Positions 23,894 to 35,700 of a DNA stretch of 64,000 nucleotides are shown here, one piece after another; position 1 is the first letter of the stretch; each line of letters starts with the position of its first letter. Under the pieces are notes generated by a model, which did not search any database, was not told the origin of the DNA, and was given only the letters and a program-made list of their open reading frames with translations. The stretch lies in contig NW_011887293.1 of the NCBI RefSeq assembly GCF_000151315.2, forward strand, positions 422,123-486,122. Reading direction: 5' to 3'. The translations under genes and the position numbers were made by a program. The stretch comes from Capsaspora owczarzaki ATCC 30864. Taxonomy: Eukaryota; Opisthokonta; Filasterea.

Positions 23894-24702
23894 TTAGATG
23901 TCGGTGACGGTGAGTGCCGGGGGGAGCGATTGGCGGAGCTTCTTGGCCTTCTCGGCATCGACGACCTTCAGGGTGTAGAGGTAGCGGCTGCAGCGGACCT
24001 TGAACTTGGTGTACTGCTTGGCCTTCTTGATCTTGACCGAGGTAGCATCCTTGCGACGGGCAGTCAGCAGGAACTCCTTGATTTCGTTGATTTGCTTAGG
24101 CTGTTGCAGCAAGCAGGCAAGAAAAAAAATACCCCAAGAGAATGTGCAGGTGAGTGGGATGGAAGAGGATGTGCGAGCAGGAGAAGCGAGGGGGGGGGGG
24201 CGAAAGAGCGAGAGCGAGAGCGAGGGATGGAGGAAGGTCGGCGCTCCGCTCCCAGTGCAAACCGATACACACGCCTGTCACACTTCCAACTCTCCTCTCC
24301 TCTCCTCCTCCTCAGAAACAGAGCGGCAAAGGCGAGAGTCGCTGCGCTGCAACGAGAGCGAGAGAGAGAGAAAAAGCAACAACAAAAACTGTTCGCTTCG
24401 CTGTCCATTGTCTCGCGTCGTTTCAAGACCACCGTCAAACCGAGCCGCCTTCGGAGGTCATGCTGCTTGTAAACATGATGCCAGCGTCTACGCAGAACAG
24501 CCGGGCCTGCGATCAAATCGGGGAGCAGAGCAGGCAGCGCGGAAAAGCCGTCTCATACAAAACTCGACTTGGTGCGGACGCTGCGACGCAACTTCCGCCC
24601 TCCACCCTAGCGCCGCACGTTGCCCCATCACTCATCGCTGGTCTGAATCCGATAGAGCGTGTTCCAGTCCATCGGATTGAGGCGAGAACAAGCACCTACC
24701 AT
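23894..24702 (-). CDS. RPL38: 60S ribosomal protein eL38
   Basis: Large-subunit ribosomal protein. Exon 2 (23894-24100) encodes [20 protein letters not shown] through [20 protein letters not shown] and SLPPALTV, a near-complete eL38. The frame continues upstream without a Met, and an acceptor (caacag) lies directly before the second residue. The only matching start is an ATG at 24700-24702 followed at once by gtaggt, so the first coding exon would contain just the start codon, with a 597-599 bp intron. The product is 69 residues, the usual family length. An ATG-only coding exon is known in some ribosomal-protein genes; the alternative is an unseen short exon. Confidence 0.9.
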
Positions 24703-26496
24703 CGCGGAGGAAAAAGGGAGAGAGCGAGCGAGCACTGGGGTCTAAAAGTGGTTGAGCAATATTGAAACCTGCCAAAACCCTCATCCCAAAAAGCTCGCTT
24801 GCCGGCGTTTCTTCTCGGCTCACAAGCACACAACAGGCATCCAAACCACGATAAAGATGTAAAAGGATAACCTGATACGAAACTGCAGAATGACGGCTGG
24901 TTGGAAAGGGGGGTGTGCCCGAATTCCACTTGTGCGCTCAGACGAGATTGGTTTCAACATCCCACACGGAAGGAAGGCAGCTGGGTCTACAAGGGCGACA
25001 GATCTACATCCTTGTTGGCGGGGTCAAAGTCAGCCGTGTCCCGATCGCCCGGAAGCCAGGCCAAAAAGGGTTGAGTTTGTTGACATGCATGAAACCAATT
25101 TTTGATTCGGTTTCAAACTTCCACAACTTGGAGGTTTCAAAAGAAACGCCTGCCGCACCCTGTGAAGCTCCACACCCCCACGGGTTGCGTCTTGGTGTAT
25201 TCTCGTGCATTTGGATGTTTCTCAACCGCCGATACCTGGCCACTGGCTCGAAAACTCTTACCGGTTGCTTGCATGAAACAAATCTGCAGAGGAGCACGAA
25301 TCACCACAATACCACAGTCGGATCGACGAGTCATTCAGCCACACAGTGCACGCCTTTTTTTACATGTAGTGTAGTTGGTCTTGCTTTTGGCGTTGAGGCA
25401 GACTGACTCATGTTCCAGACATGAAAAAACAAAAACAACAAAAAAAAACGCTGATCGAGTGTATTTTTCTTCCCTTGTGCTTGCCGATCACCACTCGGGT
25501 TGTCACACACACACACACCATGTAGGAATTCGCCAGCAACAAAAGTATTCGACTTTCACCATGTGCTTTGTTCGCAACGCGTTTTTGCCTTTCTCCGCGT
25601 GACTACCATGAATGGCAATTTGTCGCTCGCCAAAATTTCTCGCCGACTGTCACTCATCGGCCTGGTGGCTCCACGCCATCGGTCGTGCCATGGGCCAGAT
25701 CAGCTTTCGTGCTGCAACATTTCACAAAGCGTCGCGAGTACAACGCCGTGCGTTTGGCCTTGCCGGTCTGTGCTCCAATATGGCAGAAATCAGCCAACCT
25801 CTTTTTCCCTTTTTCAACCCAGCGGCGCGTTCGACACATGCACCCCCCGACATTGCACGTCGTTTTCGCTCCCACTGGATCTGTCTTCTGAGCAACTCGT
25901 TGCCCACCGACTGCACTTTCGGGGCTGCCGCAAAGCGCGTGCCAAAACAAATCAAAGAAGCAACAGGTCCAAGTCACGAAAATTTAACTCATTCTTTTTT
26001 ATTTTTATTTTTTTATTCATTTTTTTATTTCCATTTAATTTAGTAAGCTCGTTTTTTTTTTTTTTTTTTGGGGGGGGGGTCCGACTTCAGGTTGGTCACT
26101 GAGCGGGCGGTGAGCGACCTCTCCCTCGTCTTTGCCCCTACATTCGCATTGCTGTCAAGTAGCAGGGGCAGCGACCATGCCCAATCGGGCCTTCACCATG
26201 AGCGGCAGAGGCACAAGCGCGCGGACTGTGCTTCAAGTCCTTTTTTTTTTTTTTTTTTTTGGTTTTTTAGGTTTTATTGAAATGACCAATCCCTCTCTCC
26301 GTCTTGCTTGCTCCAAGACGCTTTGTCGCCTCGTCCCCTCCGTGCACCCTGGATCCACACGAACATCATTTTGCGAGGTGCGGGCTTGGGGTGGGGGTAG
26401 GACCGTCGTGTCCAAGCTCTTGGCTGAAGCGAGAATGGCCAAACGATGTCAATGAAGCACCAAAAAAAAAAAAAAAAAAAAAAAAAGCCTTCCTTT

Positions 26497-26532
<36 letters not shown>

Positions 26533-26968
26533 GGTGTGGTTTTATTTGATCCTGAATGTCTTTTTATTATTTTTTTGTTCTCCTCTTTGGCTCGTTTGTG
26601 CACTGGTCTGTGAGCACTACAGCGTGCGACCCCTTCGACAATACCACTGCCCGTGTACGTCGCTCCCGCATCCCAAGTGAACCAGAAAGGGAAAAAAAAA
26701 CCTCATGTTTTTCTCAAGCATTTTTTTTGTTTTTTTGTTTTTTGGTGCTAATGCGAGTCCGCTGACTTCGTTTTGATTCCACACACACACACTCTCTCTC
26801 CACACACGCGCGGTGTTCGTTGGTCGTCGTTTCTTGCTTTGTTTTGTGCTGCCTTCGTTGTGTCGGCCTTGTGTGTCTGATTTTTGTGGCATGTCCCTCT
26901 GTTCTTTCACAGGTTCTGAATTCTGCTCGGCCCCTGCTTTTGGCATCGGGGTCTGTCGTCTGCTGGCA
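24703..26968. other. long divergent intergenic region, simple-sequence rich
   Basis: Between eL38 (-) and the RasGEF (+). Short frames only, none recognisable. It contains a CA repeat (about 25505-25520), T runs near 26050-26070 and 26238-26260, and the opposed A-run/T-run pair at 26462-26530. The right end holds the RasGEF promoter and 5' UTR. A TTTCACAG at about 26905-26912 could be a UTR acceptor. Confidence 0.5.
26462..26530. repeat. poly-A tract followed by poly-T tract
   Basis: About 25 A residues, a short spacer (gccttccttttcaa), then about 30 T residues. The two runs could pair as a hairpin in single-stranded DNA or RNA. Confidence 0.9.
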
Positions 26969-28608
26969 ATGTCTGAATCACAGCCGGGTCGGCCTCAGGG
27001 CGGCAACGTGACGCGCAGCCGCACGCTTGGTCAGAAGCTGGTGAGTGTTTGCTGTCATTCGTAGATCAAAATCGCGTCTCGTTCGATCACTCGCTCACTC
27101 TGCTCTTTGTGCCGTTTGACCGAAAAAACAAAAACAAAAGCAGCAACGCTCCTCGTTGGTGGCTGCAGAAGATGACTTGAGGAGTCAGTTTTGGCGTCCC
27201 CACTATCGCGAAATTGCCGACAAAATGGGCGAGCTGACCAAGCAAGGGCGAGACAGTACGTATCGAAAATTGCGTTTGCATTGCACCCCAATCCTTTCGC
27301 GCTCTCACCACCACCGGACTTCCTTGTGTTGCTTTATGTGTTTTTTTTTCTTCTTGTGGTTGCAGGCTTGTTTCGCGGCGCAAAGTGGGAGCGGCGGTTT
27401 TGTCTATTGCAAGACGATAATTTGTTTTATTTTAAGCGGCGAGAGGACGAGCTGCCGATCGGCGTCATGTCGATCAAAAACGCCACCATCATTAAGGAAC
27501 ATTCGCACGACCACAAGCCATGTATCAGCATCACTGCGCAGGAAAGCCACAACTTTGAGTCGCAAAAGTCGTTTGCGCAGCGCACGTACAACTTCCTTGC
27601 CAACAGCGACGACGACTGCGAGCAGTGGGTTCGCGCCCTCGCTCTCGCTGGTCAACGAACAACTGGCCGACGGTCGCAGTCGGTGAGCGGCTTTGGTCAC
27701 AGCCGACGATCCAACTCGGACAGCTCCTCGCTCGTGGCCAATCTCTCTCTCAACCAACCCGGACGGGAAAAGGACCGCGAAGCTTTTCTGAACGGCAGCA
27801 GCTCGTCCTCCTCCGCTACAACCACCACCACCACCACCTCCTCCTCCTCTTCCTCCAGCCTACCTCCCAGTTCGCCCTACAAACCCGTGACGACAGGTCA
27901 GTCCAGCATGCTTTCCCCAAGTCAGAGCACGCCAGCCGCAGCAGCAGCATTGCCTCCAGCCCGGCCACCAAAGCCAGCAACGGCAGACAGTCCAAAGGCT
28001 GCCAACGGCACCAGTGGCGGCCTGTTGATATCTGGTGGCCCACCGGCACGGCCACCCAAAAAACCAGCAGCCGCAGCCAACAGCGTCCCTATGAGCGACA
28101 CGTTGAATCTGGACGACTTGCTCAAGCCCAACATGACTGACCATGCTGCCCAATGCTCGTGGATTACTCCTGCCGGAGCTCTTTCCAGCGACATTGATAC
28201 CTTCATTGATGAAATCGAGCTGATCAATACTGATCTGAGCAAGGCAACATCCCTTCCGACGGCAGCCCAAACGATTCCCGACGCCGACTTTATCGTATCA
28301 CCCGTCACCCGGATCGTCCAGGCAGTCGGTCAATCATTGCCAAAGTCGACGAGCTGTCAGAGTCCATCAGCACCCCGGCATTCAAGGCCACCTTGCGGAC
28401 ACAGTCCACACTCTTGTCTGAACGGTTGCCCCAGTTCATCAAACTAGCATCCCTTTTCAAGGCGCATGTTGTCGCCTTCGTCGAGACCAAGTCGCACGAG
28501 TTCCCAGCTGCAGCAGGGAATTTAGCAGTACTGGCAGCGCTCGGCACAGCTGGCGGTGGTGCCAGCAGCGGTAGTCACAACAACAACAGCAATAGTAACA
28601 ACAGTTTT

Positions 28609-28644
<36 letters not shown>

Positions 28645-31257
28645 GGTACATCAGGACCAAACAGCGGCGGTGGTAGTGGCAGCAGCAGCAGCAGCAGTGC
28701 GGTCAGTACGGCGGGACTGCCCGAATGGACCCGCGCAGACGCAGTGGTGCAACTGGTTACTGCTGGCAAGTCCCTCTGTACTATTGCGACCAACTTGCGA
28801 ACGTGCTATCGCGCTATCGGCTTTTTCGAAACGGTCGAGACAGAGCTCGCTCTGCCAGGTGCCCGCCCGCCCAAAAACGGCCAAGTGTACTTGATCATTG
28901 ATTACGTCAACCACGCCATGCTGCAAGCGGTCGAGGCTGTCAATGTCGAGCACAAGTCCCGCTACGTCGATGTTACCACCGTCCTGGTTGATGTTGCAGG
29001 TCGCATCATCAAGGCCACCGACGCCATTCTCCCTCAACTTGGCCCGTCCGTGCTGTCCGCCCCAAGCTCTCCGTCCCTTTCCCGCGCCACCTCCCACACA
29101 TCGATCGATCAATCCGACCCATCGCAGCCGTTTTTGCCTGGTGATTCCTCCGTCATTCGCAAAAACCGCACGGAACTCACGCAGTTTGTGTCGCAAATGG
29201 TCACGCACACCAAGCTGGCTGTGGGTGTCTGGCCGGCGCCCAACGCGTGCATCGACATGCTCGTCATGCTGATGGCGTCCGCGCAGGGTATCTTGCGGCT
29301 GCTGGGTTGCGTTCAAATGTGCAGCGCGTGGAGCCAGTACCGTGCGGACTTGCACAACCTGCTGCGCCTCAAGTATTCCACCGACGCACGCTTCAATGGC
29401 ACGGGCACATCGACCTCTGCCACTCCGACTACTCCCACCGCCAGCGCTGCTGCGACCGCAACACCCAGCCCAGTTGGCGGCACTGGCACGGAGCGTCCCA
29501 AGATCTCGCTTCCTACAGCCGATGCGCCCGAAGACCCCACCCTCGCGAATCGCCGCAAGGCTCGCATCTCCTCCTACAACGGCACAGGCGCGCCGACACT
29601 CATCCCGACGTCACTCGCCCTTGTGGACATGATTCGCAAGATTGGCCACGACTTGTGCATCAACACGGTCATCTCGAGCACGCTCGAGCGGCTGATTGCG
29701 ACCATCAACCGGATTACCACGTCACTTAGTAACGATCTACGCGTCGACCGCCGCGATGCCGCTATTGAGCACGCAATGAACCTCTCTGCGGCCACCGCGC
29801 AAGTGGTGGAGGAGGTGGACGCGATGGAGCTCAATTTCATTGACGTTGGCGTGCGGTTCCGCTGGGACTCGTGCAAAACCGAGCTGGCCGTCTGCATTGA
29901 CGACTTCAAGTCCATCCGCTTTATGATTACCGGCATTACAGCTCCGACCCCGCAAGGCATCGACCGCTACATTGCCGTCACCAAGTCCGTCTCGGTCTCG
30001 TGCCAGCACTTGCTCACGGCGGCCAAGGCAGTCATTGAGCACCAGGAGCAGTTGCTTGTCCAACACCACCGCGATCAGGACGCGCACATCAAGAGCCACG
30101 CCACAGCCCGTCACAAGATGAACCAGCTCACGGTCGCCTTCAACAAGCACAGTGATGCGTTCGCGAATCGCGTCACCGACACTCAGACGCTCCCGCCGAT
30201 TGCTCAAAGCCCGCCGAACTCTGCCTCGCAGCCAGCCACTCCGACTATTCCTCGTCCGTCTCCCCTTTCGGGTAGTTCGACGCCGGCAACTGGCAGCACG
30301 GGCAGCTCGTCCACGCCCTCTCTCACCGGCTCTCTTGGTAGCTCGCAAACCAACTCGTTGACCAACTCACTCCCAACCTCGCAGACCAACTCGCTCAGCA
30401 ACTCTCTCGCCGCCTCCTCGCTTTCCTCCTCGATGAATGACCTGAGCATGGAAGACGGCATTGTCTTTGGCGAGGAGGTTGCCGGCGACGGTAAAGAAGC
30501 TCCGGTTCGGCCTGTGAAGGGTGGCACGCTGGTCAAATTGGTCGAGCGCCTGACCTTCCAGTCTCATCCCGACCCGCAATTCACCACGGCCTTCCTGCTG
30601 ACCTACCGCTCGTTCACGGACCCCCTCAAGCTGCTCGATCTGTTGATTGAGCGCTACAGCACGCAGCCTCCGGATATCCTGGTCAATCAGGGCCTTCGCG
30701 ACAAGTACATGACGGAGACCATCGTCCCGATTCGCCTGCGTGTGTTCAACGCCCTCAAGCTGTGGATTAACACCAACTGGGATGATTTCAAGTCTGACGA
30801 TGTCCTGCAAGCGCGGCTCAAGGCTTTCTTGGATATCATGTCGGTGGACTTGGACACGGCCGCTCAACACTTGCGTCGTCTTTTGGAGCGCAAGTGGACT
30901 GTCGGCGATATTGGTCGCAAGTTTGTCTTTGACTCAAAGCTTCCCACGCCCATCATCCACCAAAACATCCGCCAGTCGTCGCAAATTCTCACCGTGCTCG
31001 ATATCGATCCTCTCGAGCTCGCCCGCCAGCTCACCATCATTGACTGGAAGGAGCACGCTGCCATCCAGCCCAAGGAGTGTCTGGATCTCGCATGGACAAA
31101 GAAAGACCGCGAGCAAGCGCCGCACATTCTCGCCATGATTGATTTGGCGACGCGCTTGAGTTTCTGGGTGGCATCTGCCATTCTGAGTGAAGATGCAGTC
31201 AAGGCGCGTGCCAAAGTCGTTGCGCATTTTATCATGGTCGCCGAGGTAGGTTTTTTG

Positions 31258-31296
<39 letters not shown>

Positions 31297-32137
31297 GTTT
31301 GTTGTGGATTGGCACTGGCTAACTGATTTGTATTCGGTGTTTACCTTGCAGAAATGTCGCTCGCTGAACAACTTTAACGCAGTTATGGCTGTTTTGGCTG
31401 GCATGAGCAACGCTGCCGTGTACCGATTGAAGAAAACTTGGGAGGTAATGGTCAAGAGTACAGCGTTGCTTCTGCAGTCTGGTTTGTTTGAGCCCGGGGT
31501 CTCATTTTGGTTTTTTTTGTCGGATTGTGCGCACAGGCTCTTCCCAACAAGGTCAGATCTTCGTACAGTGAACTCAAGGAACTCATGTCCGAGCAGAACA
31601 ACTTTGGCCGTTATCGCCAGGTCCTGCATTCCATTGATCCGCCTTGTATCCCTTTCCTCGGTACGCTTCGCTCTCTCCTTGTGTTTGATTTTTCACGCCT
31701 CTTGGTTTGTTGAAGCTTTTGGTCAAAAGTTTGACGCTGTTTTCCTCACTCTTGACGTTTTCTCTCCAACTTTCCACCATTTTTTTCCAGGTATCTATCT
31801 TACCGATCTCGTCATGATTGAAAGTGGCAACAAGAACTTTATCAAAGGCACCGATTTGATCAACTTCGACAAGCGCCGTAAGATTGCCAGCGTCATTCAG
31901 GAAATTCAGCAGTACCAGCAATCTCCGTACCACCTCCAAGAAGTCGAGCCCATTGCGCAGTTTATCGCCAATGTTCCGTTCATGGAGTCCAAGGACGAAA
32001 TGTACGAAAAGTCGCTGATCTTGGAGCCTCGTGACGGCAGCACGCCCGCTGCCGCCAAGCAACCGACCAACACGATTGGACGCACTGGAATGCGCAAGAA
32101 TTCTGTTGCTCCACCGACTTTCTCAAAGGAGGCGTAA
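26969..32137 (+). CDS. PH-domain Ras guanine-nucleotide exchange factor (RasGEF), frame break near 28.3 kb
   Basis: Predicted exchange factor for a Ras-family GTPase, about 1,540 residues. Exons: 26969-27040, 27144-27255, 27366-31245, 31352-31444, 31537-31660 and 31791-32137. A PH domain (about 27370-27660: WERRFCLLQDDNLFYFKRRE ... DDDCEQWVRALALAG) is followed by poly-Ser/Thr and PPARPPKP-type proline motifs that could bind SH3 domains. Next comes a long helical region of unknown type. A RasGEF-N module (KGGTLVKLVERLTFQSH ... FLLTYRSFTDPLKLLDLLI) lies near 30510-30700. The CDC25 catalytic domain (LDIDPLELARQLTIIDW ... NNFNAVMAVLAGMSNAAVYR) runs to about 32000. Between about 28290 and 28392 the open frame switches; no plausible intron explains it, and one extra base would restore VGQS-IAKVDELSES. 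A sequence error is the simplest reading. Confidence 0.88.
31259..31295. repeat. (TG)n microsatellite in RasGEF intron
   Basis: About 16 TG units directly after the donor GAG|gtaggt of the RasGEF third-to-fourth exon intron. Confidence 0.9.
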
Positions 32138-32481
32138 CTCTTTACCCCTTCTTCTTCTTCTCTAAACAACCGCTTGACCTCCCCCTCCGTTCCTTTTCCT
32201 TGCCTAATGTAGCGTTTGCTCGCTACATTCATCACCTTTCTTGTTCTTTGCGTCTTTTGATGGTCTGTTTGTTGCCATTGTTACCTTCGTTTTTGTGCGG
32301 CGTGGCAATATTCTCCACCCGTCCCCTCCCTCCTCATTTGCTATCTCTACTTTCTTCTCTGTTGTTGTTGTTGTTGTTGCGTCGTTTGTTGTTTCCTTTA
32401 TTCACATCATTAATCAATTACTTTACCACGACTCTAGCAAAGCGCTTGTTCACGTTTCCATTGAATCGAAGCAAACAAAGT
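32138..32481. other. convergent intergenic region, T-rich
   Basis: 3' flanks of the RasGEF (+) and the zinc-knuckle gene (-). It includes a TTG repeat (about 32362-32380). No coding signal. Confidence 0.5.
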
Positions 32482-32709
32482 TCAGCGGCGATTGTATCCG
32501 CCACGGTATCGAGATCCGCTTGATTGGGGTTGGGGTGCCCGTTCGCGCTCGTTTTGGAATCTGTCCCAGTTCGGCGACGGATCTGCCTGGGGTCGTCGGG
32601 GCTGCTGATGCTTTTGATGTCTGTGCTCGGAGCGTTGGGTGTGATGGTGCTGGTTGTGGTGTTGATGGTGGTCTTCGTGGTGGTCGTGGTGGTGGTGATG
32701 GTCATGTTG

Positions 32710-32741
<32 letters not shown>

Positions 32742-35700
32742 GGCCGCCTCGGGATCGATCTTCAAAGCGATCGGATTGCTGGCGATGCCGTTCCTGGGAC
32801 CGATGACCATGCTGGTTCTCACGAAGCCAGCCAGGGCCTTGGTTGCCGCGGCGCCTTTGGCGACTGTCGTCGCGAGAGCCATGCTGCTGGGTGTGATGGT
32901 GATGCTGATGATGGTGGTGCTGGTGCTGGTCCTGGTCGTGGTGGTAGTAGTAATCAGCATCTTCATGCTCTTGGTGATAGTGGTGGTGCTGGGAATCGTG
33001 ATGGGAGTGGTGCGAGCGCTGTTCGTCGTGACGATGGTGGTGGCTGTGAGGCTCGTCGTCCTCGTCGTCATCAGAACGCCGCCGTTTGCCGCGGACACGG
33101 CCTTTCTTTTCGGTGCGATCGAACGTTTCGTCGTCATGGTCTCCGTCAGAGTCTCCATCGCGCGTTACACCGCGCAGTTCCTCGACGGACGTCCGAGTCG
33201 ACAGAAAACCTCGATTGGGACCTGGCATGTATGGAGTGCTGCCGACAACGGTGGACCGAGGGCGCGATCGATCAAACGCAGCGTCGACATGTCGTGCTTG
33301 TCCTCGCACGGATGGGTCGTTTCTACGACCGGAATACGACGAGTGCTCCATGCTGGAGGTGTTGTCTTCATCCTGTTCTTCCGCACCGTCCTCAGAGTCG
33401 TCATCATCGTCGTCATTATTGCCAGCGTTGTGGTCAGCTGACGCCCCAACAAGCGCATCTTGCAAGAGCGTTTCCGATTGCAGTTCGCGGTGCAGGCGGA
33501 CCAACGTCTGGTCGTGGCTGGCGCGAAGCCGGGCAGTTCGCTTGTCGCCGTGGATTTGAAGCAAATACCGCATGAGTTCAATTCGTGCCAACGGCTTGTT
33601 GGCCTTGGACGAGGACCGCGCCGACTTTGTCATTTTGGCCGAGCGTTTTTCCAGTCGTCGCTTGACATCCTTGGCTTGCAACTCGGCCTGTTCCACCAGT
33701 CGCCGCGTTTCCTTCAGCTCCTTGTCACGCGACTCTGCCGTGTCCGACCAGTCTGCGAGTTGGTGGGCATAAGGTAGACCGAGCTGCAAAACGAGCATTT
33801 TCGGCGGTACGCGAATCTTGGTGTTTTGCCAGACAAAGTTATACCGACCAGGGGCACTTGAAGGGACGAGCTTGCCGGGCTTGCCATCTCCTCCTTCGAC
33901 CCGAGCCTCAGCTGAGGCTTGCTTGGTTTCGCGGTCGCGTTTTGAGTCCTGGGTGCGAGCCCCCGCAGCCCTGTCATCGTCATCGTCGTCTCTGAATCGA
34001 ACTGGATCGTAGCGGGACACGATCAAATTGCCAGGCGTTGAGCGATAGTCAAAGCCGGCATGGCCGCATTCGCTCATGAGGTGATCGTCGCCGCCACAGT
34101 TGCAGCAGAAGGTACGGTATCGCTCGCCTCGCAAAAACTGCTTGCAAGCAGCTGCCACATCAAAAGGGGCGCCGCCCTCTGAGGAGGACTGATTTTCCTT
34201 CTCTTCGTCACCGTGGTCTTGCGTTGAAGGGTTGTCTGCCTCCGAAAAGGCAACAGGCTGATTCGATCGGCCAAGCGACTGCACAGAGCAGCCGCTTGGG
34301 TCTCGCAGGTTGGGGAAGCCCAAGAAATCGCGGCACGAGCTCTCCCGAAGCGCTGCGTGCTGGTGATGGTACTGGCGCCAGACGTCTGTGCAGTTTGCCT
34401 CAAAGTGGCCACGCATCTTGCAGCGTCGACACAAGATGTGCGGCTTGGCGGCACGCCGTCGGCAGTCGCGCATCATGTGGCCAGCACCAAAGCAGGCGTA
34501 GCATGTCTGGTTCGGGCACTTGAAGCGCGTATGGCCAGGTTCGCCACACAAGTAGCAAGGCGATACTCTCTGTGTTGGTTGGAAGTGTGTGTTTTTTTGT
34601 TTGAAAAGTAAAAGCAACAAACGAATCAATGACAACGCAACCAAACAAACAAAAAAGGGTAAGTTTTTCATCGCCACAAGGGCAATCAAACTCCACAAGA
34701 CACTCTACGTACTCGTTTGTTCGGGCAGTCGCGACTAATGTGCCCCATCTGATCACAATTGTGACAGCGAATACGACCGGCGTCAAATCCAACAAAATAA
34801 CGACCCATTTCAGTCTGTCACAAGCCAGAAGCCAGGAGGGGGAAAAACAAAAACAAAAAAAAACAAAAAAAAAAAAAAAAAAAAAACAAACAAACAAACA
34901 AAAAAAAAAAAAAAACAGAGGACGTTACTGCCAAATCATACATCCCCAAAGACTCCTCCGCTCTCAAATCAACAAGCGCGCGCCCCCCCCCCCAAATCCT
35001 CCGACTCCACCACAATTGGGTCCGTACACGAGCAGCATTCAGAGTAAGCTTGAGATCGTCTTCTTGAATCTTCCACAAATTGGGGTCGACCAAGTTCGCC
35101 ATACTAGCCCGAATGTTTTTGGAGAAGGCCGAAAACAAACCATGGGTGGCACCGTCAAGTTCGGCCAGGCGAGCAGCTTCATTGGCAGCTCGAGCGCGCG
35201 TGACAAGCTCGTTAAAGTCAAAGTCTTCGTCATCGTCTAGGGCTGCTCGCCGCTCACGCTTTGTCTTTCCCGCGGGTTTCTTGCTTGAATTGCTGGATGC
35301 GTCGTCGATGGCAGCTTTCTTGGTGCTGGGTTTTCTCGTGCTCGTGGCGTTGTCGTGATCATCATCATCGAGAATTTGCACATCATCGTCCGACGACGAG
35401 CCGGAAACAACGTCGTCGTCCGAGTCGGACTCGCTCGGATCGGCAGCTCGATAGGGAAGCGCAGGACGCGTGTCTACTACAAAGAAGAGCTCGTCCGCAT
35501 CGCGGCGCTCCCGGGCTCGTGCATCGTGATCGATGCCGTCGCCGACATCTGTCTGTCGCTCGAGTCTCCCTCGTTTTGATCGTTGCCCATCACTGCTGCC
35601 TGCTGGTGCATCCGCTCCTGGCTGAGGACTTGCAGTCCCAGACGCAGTCGCAGATGCCGAGGCTGACGATACCGCCTTGACTGGCGTTTCAGCTCGTCGG

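Noticed and set aside
28295-28321. 27-nt GT...AG stretch as a tiny intron in the RasGEF
   Set aside because: Its length is a multiple of three and would not fix the frame change, and it is far shorter than other introns here.
32241-33575. 444- and 305-codon plus-strand frames rich in Val, Gly and Leu
   Set aside because: They are antisense to the His/Asp/Gln codon runs of the zinc-knuckle gene (CAC/CAT read backwards as Val/Met); no independent gene signal.
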